Of a stretch of 45,917 nucleotides of DNA, positions 25,448-34,885 are shown piece after piece. Positions within the stretch are counted from its first letter, which is position 1, and each line of letters opens with the position of its first letter. The notes beneath the pieces were generated by a model. That model was not told the origin of the DNA. It ran no database searches and was given only the letters and a program-made list of their open reading frames with translations. This DNA is from an uncultured Ruminococcus sp. GTDB lineage: Bacteria; Bacillota; Clostridia; Monoglobales; Monoglobaceae. Position numbers and translations under genes: made by a program. The stretch spans positions 1 through 45,917 of the forward strand of contig CACXES010000063.1 of the NCBI GenBank assembly GCA_902766745.1, in the 5' to 3' direction.

Positions 25448-26281
25448 ATGAAACCAAGTATTTCGTCGGCATTTTTTGAGTCGCTTAATCCATACGAAAT
25501 GGTTGAGGTCATGCAGGAGTGCGGATATAATCAGACGGAGATAAACGAGGAGCATTTTAAGCCGTTTTATCGTGATCTTGACGTAAACGAATACCGCAGA
25601 TTTATAGACGACCGTGGTTTTTCGATACCTCAGGGGCATCTTGTTTTCATGAATGAGGGGAACATCACATCTATTGACAATACATATGCAATAGACAATT
25701 TAAAGCGTAATCTCGAGGTGTTTGAGAAGCTGGGTGTTAAGGCGGCAGTGTTGCACTATTCAAACTTTGGTACGGATTGGGTGCCGTGGGAGGAATGGTT
25801 TGATGTTCGGATTGACGCCCTCCGGCAGCTTACGGATTTTATCAAGGGTACGGATATGGTTATCTGTCTCGAAAATTTAAGCCGCCTTTACGATTTTGAC
25901 GCAGGTCATCTTTTGAGGCTTTGCAAGGCGGTGAACAACGAGCATATAGGGATTTGCCTTGATACGGGACACCTTAATATTTCCAAGAGGGGAAATCAAT
26001 ATGACTTTATTATGCAGGCAGGGAAGTATCTGAAGGCGATGCACGTTCATGAAAATTACGGAGAGCATGACGGATTAATCGGAGTGCAGTGCGATTTGCA
26101 CCTTCCGCCGTTCTCGTCGGGCGGAAACGTGAATTTTGAGGATGTGCGGCGCGGAGTTAATGATTTGAATTACCAAGGCCTGTTCAGCTATGAGCTGACG
26201 GGGACGGCGGCACCGATTGAGGTTAAGAAGATTCAGGCGAAGGCTCTGCTTGAAATATATAACGCATATTTTGCGTTTTAG
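25448..26281 (+). CDS. Sugar phosphate isomerase/epimerase-like TIM barrel
   Basis: This 277-residue protein belongs to the xylose-isomerase-like TIM-barrel superfamily (IolE, IolI and ketose 3-epimerases). Metal-ligand-type motifs are visible in order: CLENLSR, CLDTGHLNIS, MHVHENYGEHD and a final YELTG. The ATG at 25448 has GGGGGAT nine bases upstream. No signal peptide is present. The substrate could be a keto-sugar or inosose from the adjacent glycan pathway. The superfamily is confident, the reaction is not. Confidence 0.8.
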   Translation: MKPSISSAFFESLNPYEMVEVMQECGYNQTEINEEHFKPFYRDLDVNEYRRFIDDRGFSIPQGHLVFMNEGNITSIDNTYAIDNLKRNLEVFEKLGVKAAVLHYSNFGTDWVPWEEWFDVRIDALRQLTDFIKGTDMVICLENLSRLYDFDAGHLLRLCKAVNNEHIGICLDTGHLNISKRGNQYDFIMQAGKYLKAMHVHENYGEHDGLIGVQCDLHLPPFSSGGNVNFEDVRRGVNDLNYQGLFSYELTGTAAPIEVKKIQAKALLEIYNAYFAF

Positions 26282-26294
26282 CCATTTAACAATA

Positions 26295-26330
26295 CAGCCG
26301 CGGCAGATATCTGCCGCGGCTGATGATTTT
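26295..26330. terminator. Bidirectional terminator
   Basis: A perfect 28-bp palindrome (arms CAGCCGCGGCAGAT and complement, 26295-26322) followed by ATGATTTTT separates convergent genes and can stop transcription from both sides. Confidence 0.85.
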
Positions 26331-28141
26331 TATGCGTTTAAGACCTTCATAAACTGCTCGCCGGTGATTGTTTCGTTCTCGTACAGATACTTGGCAAGCT
26401 CGTCAAGCTTGGCTCTGTTGTCGCTGAGAAGCTGAATTGCTTTATTGTGCTGAGCACTGACAAGCTCAACGACCTTCTCGTCGATTTTTGCTTGAGTCTG
26501 TGCCGAGCAGGCAAGGGACGAATCGCCGCCGAGGTATTGATTTGAAACCGTTTCCAGGGCAACCATGTCGAAATCATCACTCATGCCGTAGCGTGTAATC
26601 ATGGAGCGGGCAAGCTTTGTTGCCTGTTCGATATCGTTCGATGCGCCGGTGGTGACAGAGCCGAACACGACTTCCTCTGCGGCACGGCCGCCGGTGAAGG
26701 TGGCAAGCTTGTTTTCAAGCTCCTCACGGCTCATAAGATAGTGATTGCCCTCCTCGACCTGCATAGTATAGCCGAGTGCGCCGGAGGTTCTCGGGATAAT
26801 CGTGATTTTCTGAACCGGTGCGGAATGAGTTTGCAGTGCCGCAACCATTGCATGACCTATTTCGTGATATGCCACAATCATCTTTTCCTTTTCGGTCAGT
26901 ATTGCATTCTTTTTCTGATATCCGGCAATAACTACCTCAATGCTCTCCTCAAGATCCGCCTGAGTAACAAGCTCTCGGTTGTCTCTGACCGCACGGAGCG
27001 CAGCCTCGTTTACTATGTTTGCAAGCTCAGCACCGGATGCACCGGATGCCATTTTTGCAACCTGCATATAGTCGATGCCCGGGCCGGTCTTTACCTTCTT
27101 TGCGTGAACCTTTAAAATTTCCTCTCTGCCCTTGAGATCGGGAAGCTCAACGGGAACTCGGCGATCGAAACGACCGGGTCGGGTCAGAGCCGGGTCTAAG
27201 GACTCGGGGCGGTTGGTAGCCGCAAGAATGATTACTCCTGTGTTGCCCTCAAAGCCGTCCATCTCGGTCAAAAGCTGATTTAGGGTTTGCTCACGCTCAT
27301 CGTTTCCGCCTATGTTTCCGTCTCGCTTTTTGCCGATGGCATCGATTTCGTCTATAAACACAATACACGGAGCCTTTTCCTTTGCCTGCTTAAACAGATC
27401 TCTGACCTTTGATGCGCCCATGCCCACAAACATTTCCACAAATTCGGAGCCGGACATAGAGAAGAACGGTACGTTTGCCTCGCCGGCAACCGCCTTGGCA
27501 AGCATGGTCTTACCTGTTCCCGGAGGGCCGACAAGAAGGATTCCCTTGGGCATCGATGCGCCGATTTCGCTGTATTTTTTCGGATTGTGCAGATAGTCTA
27601 CGATTTCGGCAAGGTTTTCCTTTGCCTCGTCCTCGCCGGCAACGTCGGAAAATTTAATTCCGTCAGAGGATTTCACATATATTTTGGCGTTACTCTTTCC
27701 CATGTTAAACATCATGGAGTTTCCGCCGCCCATTTTCTTCAGCATCTGCCGTGAAATGAACTGTCCTATTGCAATAAACAGGATAATCGGCAAAACCCAT
27801 GAGAAAATAAAGGTCATGAGCGGTGATGCCTCTTTAACGATTTCCTTGGAAAACTTTGCGCCGGAATTATAAAGTCGCTCGGTCATGCCGGGGTCGTTGA
27901 CAATGCCGGTCTGATAAATCTTTTCGTTTGCCTTATCGGTAAAGATAATGCGGTTATCCTGAATTTCGACATAACCGATGTCCTTGTTCTCGGTCATGTT
28001 CATAAACTTTCCGTAGTCGACATCCTCAATCTTGCCCTCCATTATTCCCGGGACTGCCAGGAAGTTAAACAGAAGCAGAACAAGCATAGCGATGCCGTAA
28101 TAGAAAATCAAAGGCCTTTTTGGTTTTTTTACCTCATTCAT
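26330..28141 (-). CDS. ftsH: ATP-dependent zinc metalloprotease FtsH
   Basis: This membrane-anchored AAA+ protease degrades misfolded membrane proteins and selected regulators. From ATG 28141 it has 603 residues: a transmembrane helix (about 11-30), an extracytoplasmic domain, a second helix (about 106-127), an AAA module with Walker A GPPGTGKT (205-212), Walker [11 protein letters not shown] and second-region-of-homology RPGRFDRR, then the zinc site HEIGH (426-430). HEIGH replaces the commoner HEAGH without touching the ligands. The start is set by GAGGTAATC upstream; a longer reading adds 14 residues without support. Length is slightly short of the usual 610-650 because the tail is brief. 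Confidence 0.95.
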   Translation of the reverse strand: MNEVKKPKRPLIFYYGIAMLVLLLFNFLAVPGIMEGKIEDVDYGKFMNMTENKDIGYVEIQDNRIIFTDKANEKIYQTGIVNDPGMTERLYNSGAKFSKEIVKEASPLMTFIFSWVLPIILFIAIGQFISRQMLKKMGGGNSMMFNMGKSNAKIYVKSSDGIKFSDVAGEDEAKENLAEIVDYLHNPKKYSEIGASMPKGILLVGPPGTGKTMLAKAVAGEANVPFFSMSGSEFVEMFVGMGASKVRDLFKQAKEKAPCIVFIDEIDAIGKKRDGNIGGNDEREQTLNQLLTEMDGFEGNTGVIILAATNRPESLDPALTRPGRFDRRVPVELPDLKGREEILKVHAKKVKTGPGIDYMQVAKMASGASGAELANIVNEAALRAVRDNRELVTQADLEESIEVVIAGYQKKNAILTEKEKMIVAYHEIGHAMVAALQTHSAPVQKITIIPRTSGALGYTMQVEEGNHYLMSREELENKLATFTGGRAAEEVVFGSVTTGASNDIEQATKLARSMITRYGMSDDFDMVALETVSNQYLGGDSSLACSAQTQAKIDEKVVELVSAQHNKAIQLLSDNRAKLDELAKYLYENETITGEQFMKVLNA

Positions 28142-28218
28142 ATGATTACCTCGCTTTGATGATACAGCGGCTTTGCGCCGCACGGTTAATTACAGCTCAA
28201 ATATATTGCAAATTTGAG

Positions 28219-29967
28219 TTATATGCGATACTTTTCCTTATATTCGGCGTACTGCTCGAAGAAGGCGTTTTCACCCTCGTTCTTGACATGGCTCAAGTAA
28301 TCGTGTGACTCCAGAGCATCATTGTCGGGCTCCAGTATGCAAACGGCAATGTTTGAGCAGTGCCCGGCGATTCTTTCGTAGGCGGTCAGCAAGTCGGACA
28401 GAATAAAGCCCATTTCAACGGTACAGTCTCCCTCACGGAGGCGGCGGATGTGATTGTTTTTGATTTTATGCTTAAGCTTGTCTATAATCTGGTCAAGGGG
28501 CTCAACCTTTTTCGCGTCCAATGTGCTGTCGTTTATCAGAGCGTTGACCGTTACGGCAATTATCTCCTCCACAGCACTGCCGATAACGTGCAGATCATGA
28601 ATTGCATCGGCGGAGAACTTAATATTTTTCTCGTGGATTTCCTTTGCCGCACGCATAATGTTGACCGAGTGGTCGGAAATACGTTCTATATCGCCGACGG
28701 AATGCAAAAGCCTTGTTACTTCGATACTGTCCTTTGAGCTTAGCTCGCGGGAGGAAATTTTTACAAGGTAGGCACTGGTCTTGTCCTCGTATTTATCGAC
28801 CTCACTCTCTATCTCGGCAATGCTCTTGGCAACGTTTTTGTCATAGTCGGTCAAAAGGCCGTTGGCGGTGAGAACGGAGTTCTTTGTAATATCCGCCATC
28901 TCAAAAACAACGTTGCGGCATTTTTCAACGGCGAAGGACGGAATAGACAGAAATCTGTCATCCAGGGTGGAGAAGATGGTTCTCTCCTGCTTTTCACCGC
29001 GTATTGTATCCTTTGAAAGCTTTTCTATACCCTTTTCGAAGGGCATGATAATTATTGTTGAAATTATGTTGAACAGGGTGTGAATAACAGCAATGCTCAG
29101 AATCGAAACATTCTCGTGCATAATCGAAAAGTCAAATATCCAGTTCAGCAGATAAAACGCTGTGGCAACGACTATAACACCTATCATCTTTATATATACA
29201 CAGGCGGCGGCAACACGCTTTGCCTGAACGTTTCCGGTAACTGCCGAAATCACAGGGGTTATGGTTGTGCCGATATTCTGACCGAGGATAATCGGTATAG
29301 CCGTTGAATACGGGATTGCCCCGGTCAGCGCAAGAGCCTGCAAAATACCGACTGATGCCGATGACGATTGGATGATAGCCGTAAATATCGTACCTATCAA
29401 TATTCCCATAACAGGGTTCTGGAACATGATAAGAATTTTTGCGAAGGACTCGCTGTCCTTCAGGCCGCTCATTGAATCGCTCATCATTTCCATGCCGAAC
29501 ATTAAAACGGCAAAGCCTATCATAATTGAGCCAATGTTTTTCTTTTTGTCACTGGTGTTCATCATCATGGTGACAACGCCGATAATGGCGAGAATGGGCG
29601 AAAAGGATTCCGGCTTTAAGAGCTTTAAGAAAACACTCTCACCGTTTATACCGGTAAGGCTCAGAAGCCATGCGGTCACGGTGGTGCCGATATTTGCGCC
29701 CAAAATAATGCTTATTGTCTGCCCGAGCTTCATTATACCGGAGTTTACAAAACCGACCAGCATAACGGTGGTGGCAGAGGAGGATTGAATAATGGCGGTT
29801 ACGACCAGCCCGAGAAGAAAGCCCTTGAAGCGGTTTGATGTCAGCCTTGCGAGAAAGGCCTCAAGCTGTCCGCCGGCAAGTCGTTTCAGGCCGTCGCCCA
29901 TCATTTCCATTCCGAAAAGAAATAATGCAAGTCCGCCGATGAGTGATAACACAGAGAAAATATCCAT
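28219..29967 (-). CDS. Na/Pi cotransporter family protein with PhoU-like domain
   Basis: This 582-residue integral membrane protein has the two inverted repeats of the Na+/phosphate cotransporter family, each with a QSSSA motif (IIQSSSATTVMLVGF and IIQSSSASVGILQAL), about eight to ten membrane segments in residues 1-310, and a cytoplasmic PhoU-like helical domain (about 345-560). Bacterial members import phosphate with sodium; some may have other roles. The ATG at 29967 follows GGAGGTGC. The gene lies upstream of ftsH on the same strand, 77 bp away, so co-transcription is possible. Confidence 0.9.
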   Translation of the reverse strand: MDIFSVLSLIGGLALFLFGMEMMGDGLKRLAGGQLEAFLARLTSNRFKGFLLGLVVTAIIQSSSATTVMLVGFVNSGIMKLGQTISIILGANIGTTVTAWLLSLTGINGESVFLKLLKPESFSPILAIIGVVTMMMNTSDKKKNIGSIMIGFAVLMFGMEMMSDSMSGLKDSESFAKILIMFQNPVMGILIGTIFTAIIQSSSASVGILQALALTGAIPYSTAIPIILGQNIGTTITPVISAVTGNVQAKRVAAACVYIKMIGVIVVATAFYLLNWIFDFSIMHENVSILSIAVIHTLFNIISTIIIMPFEKGIEKLSKDTIRGEKQERTIFSTLDDRFLSIPSFAVEKCRNVVFEMADITKNSVLTANGLLTDYDKNVAKSIAEIESEVDKYEDKTSAYLVKISSRELSSKDSIEVTRLLHSVGDIERISDHSVNIMRAAKEIHEKNIKFSADAIHDLHVIGSAVEEIIAVTVNALINDSTLDAKKVEPLDQIIDKLKHKIKNNHIRRLREGDCTVEMGFILSDLLTAYERIAGHCSNIAVCILEPDNDALESHDYLSHVKNEGENAFFEQYAEYKEKYRI

Positions 29968-30013
29968 GGTTAAAGCACCTCCATTTAAAATATGCCAAAT
30001 TTCATCAATATAC

Positions 30014-30042
30014 ATAATAACATAAAGCAATGAAAAGTGCAA
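30014..30042 (-). promoter_or_regulatory. Promoter of the Na/Pi cotransporter gene
   Basis: On the minus strand TTGCAC (30042-30037), a 17-bp spacer and TATTAT (30019-30014) lie about 45 bp before the start codon. Confidence 0.55.
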
Positions 30043-30097
30043 GAAAAATTTTGAAATATACTCTACGTTATTTTTTGCAAAAAAATCAAAGTTACTC

Positions 30098-30126
30098 TTG
30101 AAAAATTTTATATTATCCTATATAAT
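30098..30126 (+). promoter_or_regulatory. Promoter of folD
   Basis: TTGAAA (30098-30103), a 17-bp spacer and TATAAT (30121-30126) lie 48 bp before the folD start. Confidence 0.75.
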
Positions 30127-30173
30127 ATAAGTACATAACAGAGATATTGATGCAAACGAGAGGGGATTTTTAA

Positions 30174-31034
30174 ATGGCAAAGCTGCTGAGCGGAAAGGCT
30201 GTTTCCGCAAGAGTTAAGGAAGAATTGAAGATACAGGCAGAGGAACTGACCTGTGCGGGGACAAGACCCGGACTTGCGGTGGTAATAGTCGGTGATGATT
30301 CCGCGTCCAAGGTATATGTTGCGAATAAGGAGAAGGCATGCGCCGAGCTTGGAATATACTCCGAAAAATATGCGCTCCCCGAGGAAACAACGGAGGAGGA
30401 GCTTCTTGCGCTGATAAAACGCCTCAATGCGGACGATAATATACATGGGATACTGGTTCAGCTTCCGCTGCCGCCGCATCTCGATGATAAGACGATAATA
30501 AACAATATTCTGCCGTCAAAGGACGTTGATGCCTTCCACCCTGCCAACGTGGGGCGGATTATGATAGGCGACTTTGACTTTGTGCCTTGCACCCCGGCAG
30601 GTATTATGGAATTAATCCATGAGAGCGGTGTTGAGGTCTGCGGCAAGGAGTGTGTTGTCATAGGCAGAAGCAATATAGTCGGCAAGCCCATGGCAATGCT
30701 GCTGCTTCACGAAAACGGAACCGTCACCGTATGTCACTCCAAGACGAATAATCTGAAGGAGCAGGCACGGCGTGCGGATATTCTTGTTGCGGCGGTGGGA
30801 ATACCGAAGTTTGTCACTGCCGATATGGTAAAGCCCGGAGCCGTTGTGATTGATGTAGGAATGGACAGAGATGAGAACGGAAAGCTGTGCGGTGACGTAG
30901 ATTTTGCCGCTGTTGAGCCTGTTGCCGGAGCGATAACTCCTGTGCCGGGCGGCGTAGGCCCCATGACCATTGCTATGCTTATGAAGAACACGCTTACCGC
31001 AGCAAGGCGTGCCCACGAGAAGAAAAGCATATAA
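30174..31034 (+). CDS. folD: Bifunctional methylene-THF dehydrogenase/cyclohydrolase FolD
   Basis: The 286-residue enzyme interconverts 5,10-methylene-, methenyl- and 10-formyl-tetrahydrofolate in one-carbon metabolism, in the cytoplasm. Family motifs are complete: [14 protein letters not shown] (catalytic lysine), [12 protein letters not shown], the NADP-binding [11 protein letters not shown] and the C-terminal [15 protein letters not shown]. The length is typical. GAGAGGGG lies eight bases before the ATG. A DUF6472-like small gene follows at 11 bp. Confidence 0.97.
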   Translation: MAKLLSGKAVSARVKEELKIQAEELTCAGTRPGLAVVIVGDDSASKVYVANKEKACAELGIYSEKYALPEETTEEELLALIKRLNADDNIHGILVQLPLPPHLDDKTIINNILPSKDVDAFHPANVGRIMIGDFDFVPCTPAGIMELIHESGVEVCGKECVVIGRSNIVGKPMAMLLLHENGTVTVCHSKTNNLKEQARRADILVAAVGIPKFVTADMVKPGAVVIDVGMDRDENGKLCGDVDFAAVEPVAGAITPVPGGVGPMTIAMLMKNTLTAARRAHEKKSI

Positions 31035-31045
31035 CGGAGAACACA

Positions 31046-31219
31046 ATGATAAACTGTGAGGATTGTATAAATTATTATTACGACGAGGAATACGAGTGCT
31101 ATACCTGTGCGATGGATCTGGACGAGGATGAGATGGGTCGGTTTCTGCGCGGAAGCTTTAAGGACTGTCCGTATTATCGGCGCGGAGACGATTACACAAT
31201 TGTGCGTAAGCAGAACTGA
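31046..31219 (+). CDS. Small DUF6472-like protein
   Basis: This 57-residue protein opens MINCEDCINYYYDEEY and contains CYTCAMDLDEDEM and KDCPYYRRGDDY. Its cysteines (CxxC, CxxC, then a CPYY) suggest a small metal-binding or redox fold. It closely resembles, from memory, the DUF6472 family found in Clostridia. It starts 11 bp after folD with CGGAG upstream, so the two are likely co-transcribed. Function is unknown. Confidence 0.8.
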   Translation: MINCEDCINYYYDEEYECYTCAMDLDEDEMGRFLRGSFKDCPYYRRGDDYTIVRKQN

Positions 31220-31274
31220 AAAAGGCGGTTGAGCACTATTTTATATTATGGCATATATGAAGGAGGTATGCGTT

Positions 31275-31940
31275 ATGGAAAACAATATCATTTCAGCTGT
31301 GGAAGCGGAGAAGCTGGTTGTGATTGTAAGAGGTGTGGGACAGAATGAGCTTATACCCCTTGCGGAGGCAATGTATAACGGAGGAGTAAGGCTTCTTGAA
31401 ATCACATACAGTGCCGACGGCAGCGTTAGCGATGGACAGACAGCGGCAAACATTAATATACTGAAGGAGCATTTCGGCGACAGAATGTATATAGGTGCCG
31501 GAACGGTATTAACGCCCGAGCAGGTGCTGCTTACCAAGGATGCCGGCGGTGAATTTATAATCTCGCCGGATACCGTCGAGTCTGTTATAAAAACGACAAA
31601 GGAACAGGAGCTTGTATCGATGCCGGGTGCCTTTACTCCCAGCGAGATACGTGCCGCACATTGCTATGGTGCTGACTTTGTGAAGGTATTCCCGGCGGTG
31701 AGCGTGGGTGCGGAGTATATCAAGGCGGTAAAGGCGCCTCTGTCAAATATTCGGCTTCTTGCGGTCGGAGGAGTGAATCTGGACAATATCCCTGATTTTC
31801 TGTCGGCAGGTGCGTGCGGCTTCGGCATAGGCGGAAATATCGTAAACCGCAAAATGATTGAAAACGGCGACTTTGAAGGTATAACCGAATTGGCACGCAG
31901 GTATGTTGCTGCGGTTAAGGGAACAGGAGAGACAGCATGA
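31275..31940 (+). CDS. KDPG/KDPGal-type aldolase
   Basis: This 221-residue protein is a class I 2-keto-3-deoxy-6-phospho-sugar-acid aldolase (Eda/DgoA family), giving pyruvate and glyceraldehyde-3-phosphate. The Schiff-base lysine is K137 in DFVKVFPA; E42 (LEIT) and R19 (VRG) match the other active-site positions. The ATG at 31275 follows AAGGAGG; an upstream in-frame start at 31248 is less likely. The stop overlaps the DgoK start in an ATGA, so the two enzymes are probably coupled and act in sequence. Substrate (gluconate or galactonate series) is best judged from the DgoK partner. Confidence 0.9.
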   Translation: MENNIISAVEAEKLVVIVRGVGQNELIPLAEAMYNGGVRLLEITYSADGSVSDGQTAANINILKEHFGDRMYIGAGTVLTPEQVLLTKDAGGEFIISPDTVESVIKTTKEQELVSMPGAFTPSEIRAAHCYGADFVKVFPAVSVGAEYIKAVKAPLSNIRLLAVGGVNLDNIPDFLSAGACGFGIGGNIVNRKMIENGDFEGITELARRYVAAVKGTGETA

Positions 31941-32869
31941 GGAATTATATAACCATTGACGGTGGCACAACAAATACACGTCTTAGCCTTGTAAGGGACA
32001 GAAAGGTCGTGCGGACGGTGAAGCTTCCGTTCGGAGCTAAGGCGGGCATAGATAACCGTGACTCGTACCGTGCGGCAGTGCGCGACGCAATATCTGAGCT
32101 TCGGGGAGATGCCGGCGGAGAGGGAATCTATAGGATTTTGGCATCGGGAATGATAACCTCTGAATTCGGACTTTGCAATCTTCCGCATATTTCGGCTCCG
32201 GCAGGGATTGCTGAGCTTCACGCGGGAATGCATGAAACGGTCTTGAATGACATATCGGATATTCCGTTTGTGTTTATTCCGGGGATAAGGATTTCCGGCG
32301 GTGATCTGCGGCATACCGATATGATGCGCGGAGAGGAGGCAGAGCTGGTCGGCTTGACGGAGACTCCTCAGGGCGGATGTATGTATATTCTTCCCGGCTC
32401 ACATTCAAAGCTTATTACAACCGACTCGGACGGGAGAATTTGCAAATTTACAACCATGCTTACGGGCGAGATGATTTCCGCACTGGCGCAGGGGACTATT
32501 TTGAAGGATGCCGTAGATCTTACCCAAAGCACGGCAGACAGCGCATATTTGATAAAAGGCTATGAATACTGCGGAGCTAATGGGCTCAACGAGACTCTGT
32601 TCAAGGTCAGAATATTGAAAAATCTGTTCGGCGCAGAAGCCGATGAGGTATACAGCTTTTTCCTCGGCGCAGTTCTGTTCGGAGAGGTGTCCAAGGTTGC
32701 GGCGGCCGATGAGAATAATGTGATAATCGGCGGCAAGGAACAGATAAAGAAAGCAATGTATACGCTGCTTCGTCATGTCTGCGACAAGGAAATAACGGAG
32801 ATTTCAAAGGAGGCGGTGGATATCGCTCCAGCTATGGGCGTGATTTCGATATTTGAGTATGACAAATAA
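31937..32869 (+). CDS. dgoK: 2-dehydro-3-deoxygalactonokinase DgoK
   Basis: The 310-residue kinase phosphorylates 2-keto-3-deoxygalactonate at C6 with ATP, feeding the adjacent aldolase in the De Ley-Doudoroff route. It has the DgoK features ITIDGGTTNTRL (phosphate-binding loop near the N-terminus), a central ILPGSHSK and GEMISALAQGTIL. Its ATG overlaps the aldolase stop by four bases. A galactonate dehydratase is not adjacent; the IlvD/Edd-type enzyme at 2424 could supply the substrate, but that is speculation. Confidence 0.9.
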   Translation: MRNYITIDGGTTNTRLSLVRDRKVVRTVKLPFGAKAGIDNRDSYRAAVRDAISELRGDAGGEGIYRILASGMITSEFGLCNLPHISAPAGIAELHAGMHETVLNDISDIPFVFIPGIRISGGDLRHTDMMRGEEAELVGLTETPQGGCMYILPGSHSKLITTDSDGRICKFTTMLTGEMISALAQGTILKDAVDLTQSTADSAYLIKGYEYCGANGLNETLFKVRILKNLFGAEADEVYSFFLGAVLFGEVSKVAAADENNVIIGGKEQIKKAMYTLLRHVCDKEITEISKEAVDIAPAMGVISIFEYDK

Positions 32870-32919
32870 CGGAAAATCAGGTATATTTTTGTAAATTTTC
32901 GTAAAAATTAAAAAAATAC

Positions 32920-32948
32920 TTGAAATATTCATCATAATATGATATAAT
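32920..32948 (+). promoter_or_regulatory. Promoter of the glycine riboswitch transcript
   Basis: TTGAAA (32920-32925), a 17-bp spacer and TATAAT (32943-32948) lie upstream of the riboswitch and 345 bp before the symporter gene. Confidence 0.75.
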
Positions 32949-33063
32949 AAACGTAAATTCGACAAGATAATATTGAGTCATACGGAATATGGTAAGAAAC
33001 AATGGGGTTGATTGCCGCGGTACAGTTGTCTGTAATATAAATCTGTATCGGTTTCGTAGCGAT

Positions 33064-33171
33064 AGGTTGCTCCGGAGAAGCTTTAATAACATAGTTAATA
33101 AAGTGCCGAAGGTGTAAGGCTGCAGCATTTTGTGTTTGCACAGCCGATCTCTCAGGCAAAAGGACGGAGAT
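33064..33171 (+). ncRNA. Glycine riboswitch aptamer
   Basis: The conserved core is present: CCGGAGAAG near 33073, GCCGAAGG near 33105, a variable hairpin (GGCTG...CAGCC), then CTCTCAGGCAAAAGGACGGAG ending near 33169, split here only by its length. CTCC (33070-33073) can pair with the closing GGAG to form P1. Only one full aptamer is obvious; singletons usually carry a small ghost helix on one side. Glycine binding usually turns the downstream gene on in such systems. A terminator and an amino-acid symporter follow, which fits import or export control by glycine. Confidence 0.88.
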
Positions 33172-33225
33172 GATTGCTATAACGGTATATAACGTTTGCT
33201 TTTTATCTTCCCGGCTTTGTCTTTT

Positions 33226-33263
33226 GGAGCGGTTTGCATATGCTATGCATTCGGCTCTTTTTA
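33226..33263 (+). terminator. Probable riboswitch expression-platform terminator
   Basis: GGAGC...TGCATA pairs with TATGCA...GCTC across an internal loop (33226-33256) and is followed by TTTTT. Its place between the aptamer and the symporter start makes it the likely regulated terminator. Confidence 0.6.
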
Positions 33264-33293
33264 TTTTGTTAATAATATTAAAGGAGTATATGT

Positions 33294-34793
33294 ATGGAGG
33301 GTTTTTTAAACGTTGTTGAAAAGGTCAATGATGCAGTAAACGGTTTTGTGTGGGGCTGGCCCGCACTCATTCTTTTGGCATTTGTAGGAGTGCTGATGAC
33401 AATTCTTACAAAGTTTTTCCAGATATCCCATATTGGGCACTGGTTCAAAAACACTATCGGTGCTATCTTCGGCGACAAGCACGTTACAAAGCATACGGAG
33501 GACAAGTCGATTTCACAGTTCCAGAGTCTTTGTACGGCTCTTGCGGCTACCGTAGGAACGGGTAATATTGCCGGAGTTGCATCGGCTATCGTGACAGGCG
33601 GTCCCGGAGCAGTGTTTTGGATGTGGATTATTGCATTTTTCGGAATGATGACAAATTATTCGGAAAATGTCCTCGGTATTCTGTTCAGAACCAAGAACGA
33701 CAGAGGTGAATGGTCCGGCGGAGCGATGTACTACTTAAAGAACGGTCTTGGCGCCAAAAAAGGCTGCAAGCATATCGGATCAGTACTTGCCGTACTGTTC
33801 AGCTGCTTCTGCCTGCTCGCTTCTTTCGGTATCGGAAATATGACACAGGTCAACACAATTGCAACAAATATGCTTGATGCGTTCAGCATCCCGAAGTTTG
33901 TAACAGGTATCATAGTTCTCATTCTTGCAGGGCTTGTTATTGTCGGCGGTCTTAAGAGAATTGCGGCAGTTACCGAAAAAATAGTTCCGGCTATGGTTCT
34001 TATCTATCTTGTGGGTACGGTTGTTATATGCCTTATACACATATCCTCGATTGGGGCTGTATTTGTGTCAATATTCAAAGGCGCATTCGGTCTTAAGGCT
34101 GTAGGCGGTGCTATCGTTGGCTCGGGCGTTAAGCTTGCCGTACAGATGGGTATGAAGCGTGGCGTATTTTCCAATGAAGCAGGTCTCGGTTCCTCGGTTA
34201 TGGTTCATTCGAGCTCTAATGTCAAGGAACCCGTAAGGCAGGGAATGTGGGGAATATTTGAAGTATTTGCCGATACAATAGTCGTATGTACTTTAACTGC
34301 CATTTCGGTGCTTTCATCCGGGCTTATAGACCTTGAAACAGGTAAGGTTGTCGACTCTGTTACAAACACCGGTTCGCTTGTAGGTCAGACGTTCGGTGCA
34401 GCCTTTGGTCAGATAGGCACAGGGTTTGTCGCTATTGCACTTCTGTTGTTTGCGTTTTCAACGGTGCTTGGATGGAGTCATTACGGAACCAAGGCGTGCG
34501 AATACCTGTTCGGTACAAAATCCACACTTACATACAGAATAATCTTTGTTATCGCAATCTTCGGCGGTGCGGTTATGGGTGAAAACCTTGCGTGGGAGCT
34601 TTCGGACACCTTTAACGGACTTATGATGATTCCAAACCTTATAGGCGTGCTTGTTCTTTCGCCGTTAGTATTTAAGTGTACAAAAAATTATGTCGACCGC
34701 CATTTCCGCAATAAGGATATCGAGCCTATGCTTTCGATGTATCCCGATATTCAGAAAGAGCATGCGGAAGCGATTAAAAAAGGTTCGGAATAA
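33294..34793 (+). CDS. Sodium:alanine/glycine symporter (AGCS family)
   Basis: This 499-residue membrane protein carries the AGCS family features: N-terminal ALILLAFVGVLMTILTKF, the conserved GTGNIAGVASAIVTGGPGA, GVFSNEAGLGSS and about ten to twelve hydrophobic segments. These carriers take up alanine or glycine with sodium. The ATG at 33294 follows AAAGGAG. A glycine riboswitch in the leader ties expression to glycine level, which points to glycine as a substrate. Confidence 0.95.
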   Translation: MEGFLNVVEKVNDAVNGFVWGWPALILLAFVGVLMTILTKFFQISHIGHWFKNTIGAIFGDKHVTKHTEDKSISQFQSLCTALAATVGTGNIAGVASAIVTGGPGAVFWMWIIAFFGMMTNYSENVLGILFRTKNDRGEWSGGAMYYLKNGLGAKKGCKHIGSVLAVLFSCFCLLASFGIGNMTQVNTIATNMLDAFSIPKFVTGIIVLILAGLVIVGGLKRIAAVTEKIVPAMVLIYLVGTVVICLIHISSIGAVFVSIFKGAFGLKAVGGAIVGSGVKLAVQMGMKRGVFSNEAGLGSSVMVHSSSNVKEPVRQGMWGIFEVFADTIVVCTLTAISVLSSGLIDLETGKVVDSVTNTGSLVGQTFGAAFGQIGTGFVAIALLLFAFSTVLGWSHYGTKACEYLFGTKSTLTYRIIFVIAIFGGAVMGENLAWELSDTFNGLMMIPNLIGVLVLSPLVFKCTKNYVDRHFRNKDIEPMLSMYPDIQKEHAEAIKKGSE

Positions 34794-34830
34794 TATTTAC
34801 AAATAATATTTACATATATAGGTTAAATAA

Positions 34831-34866
34831 AATCCGCAGTGGAAATTACGCACTGCGGATTTTAAT
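34831..34866. terminator. Bidirectional terminator
   Basis: An 11-bp stem (AATCCGCAGTG and CACTGCGGATT) with a nine-base loop lies between convergent genes and is followed by TTTAATT. Confidence 0.85.
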
Positions 34867-34885
34867 TAAGATTTTGCTTTCGGAT

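Noticed and set aside
28200-28218. Short AT hairpin near 28195-28217 as a terminator of the Na/Pi gene
   Set aside because: The stem is only 7 AT-rich pairs without a clear U-tract.
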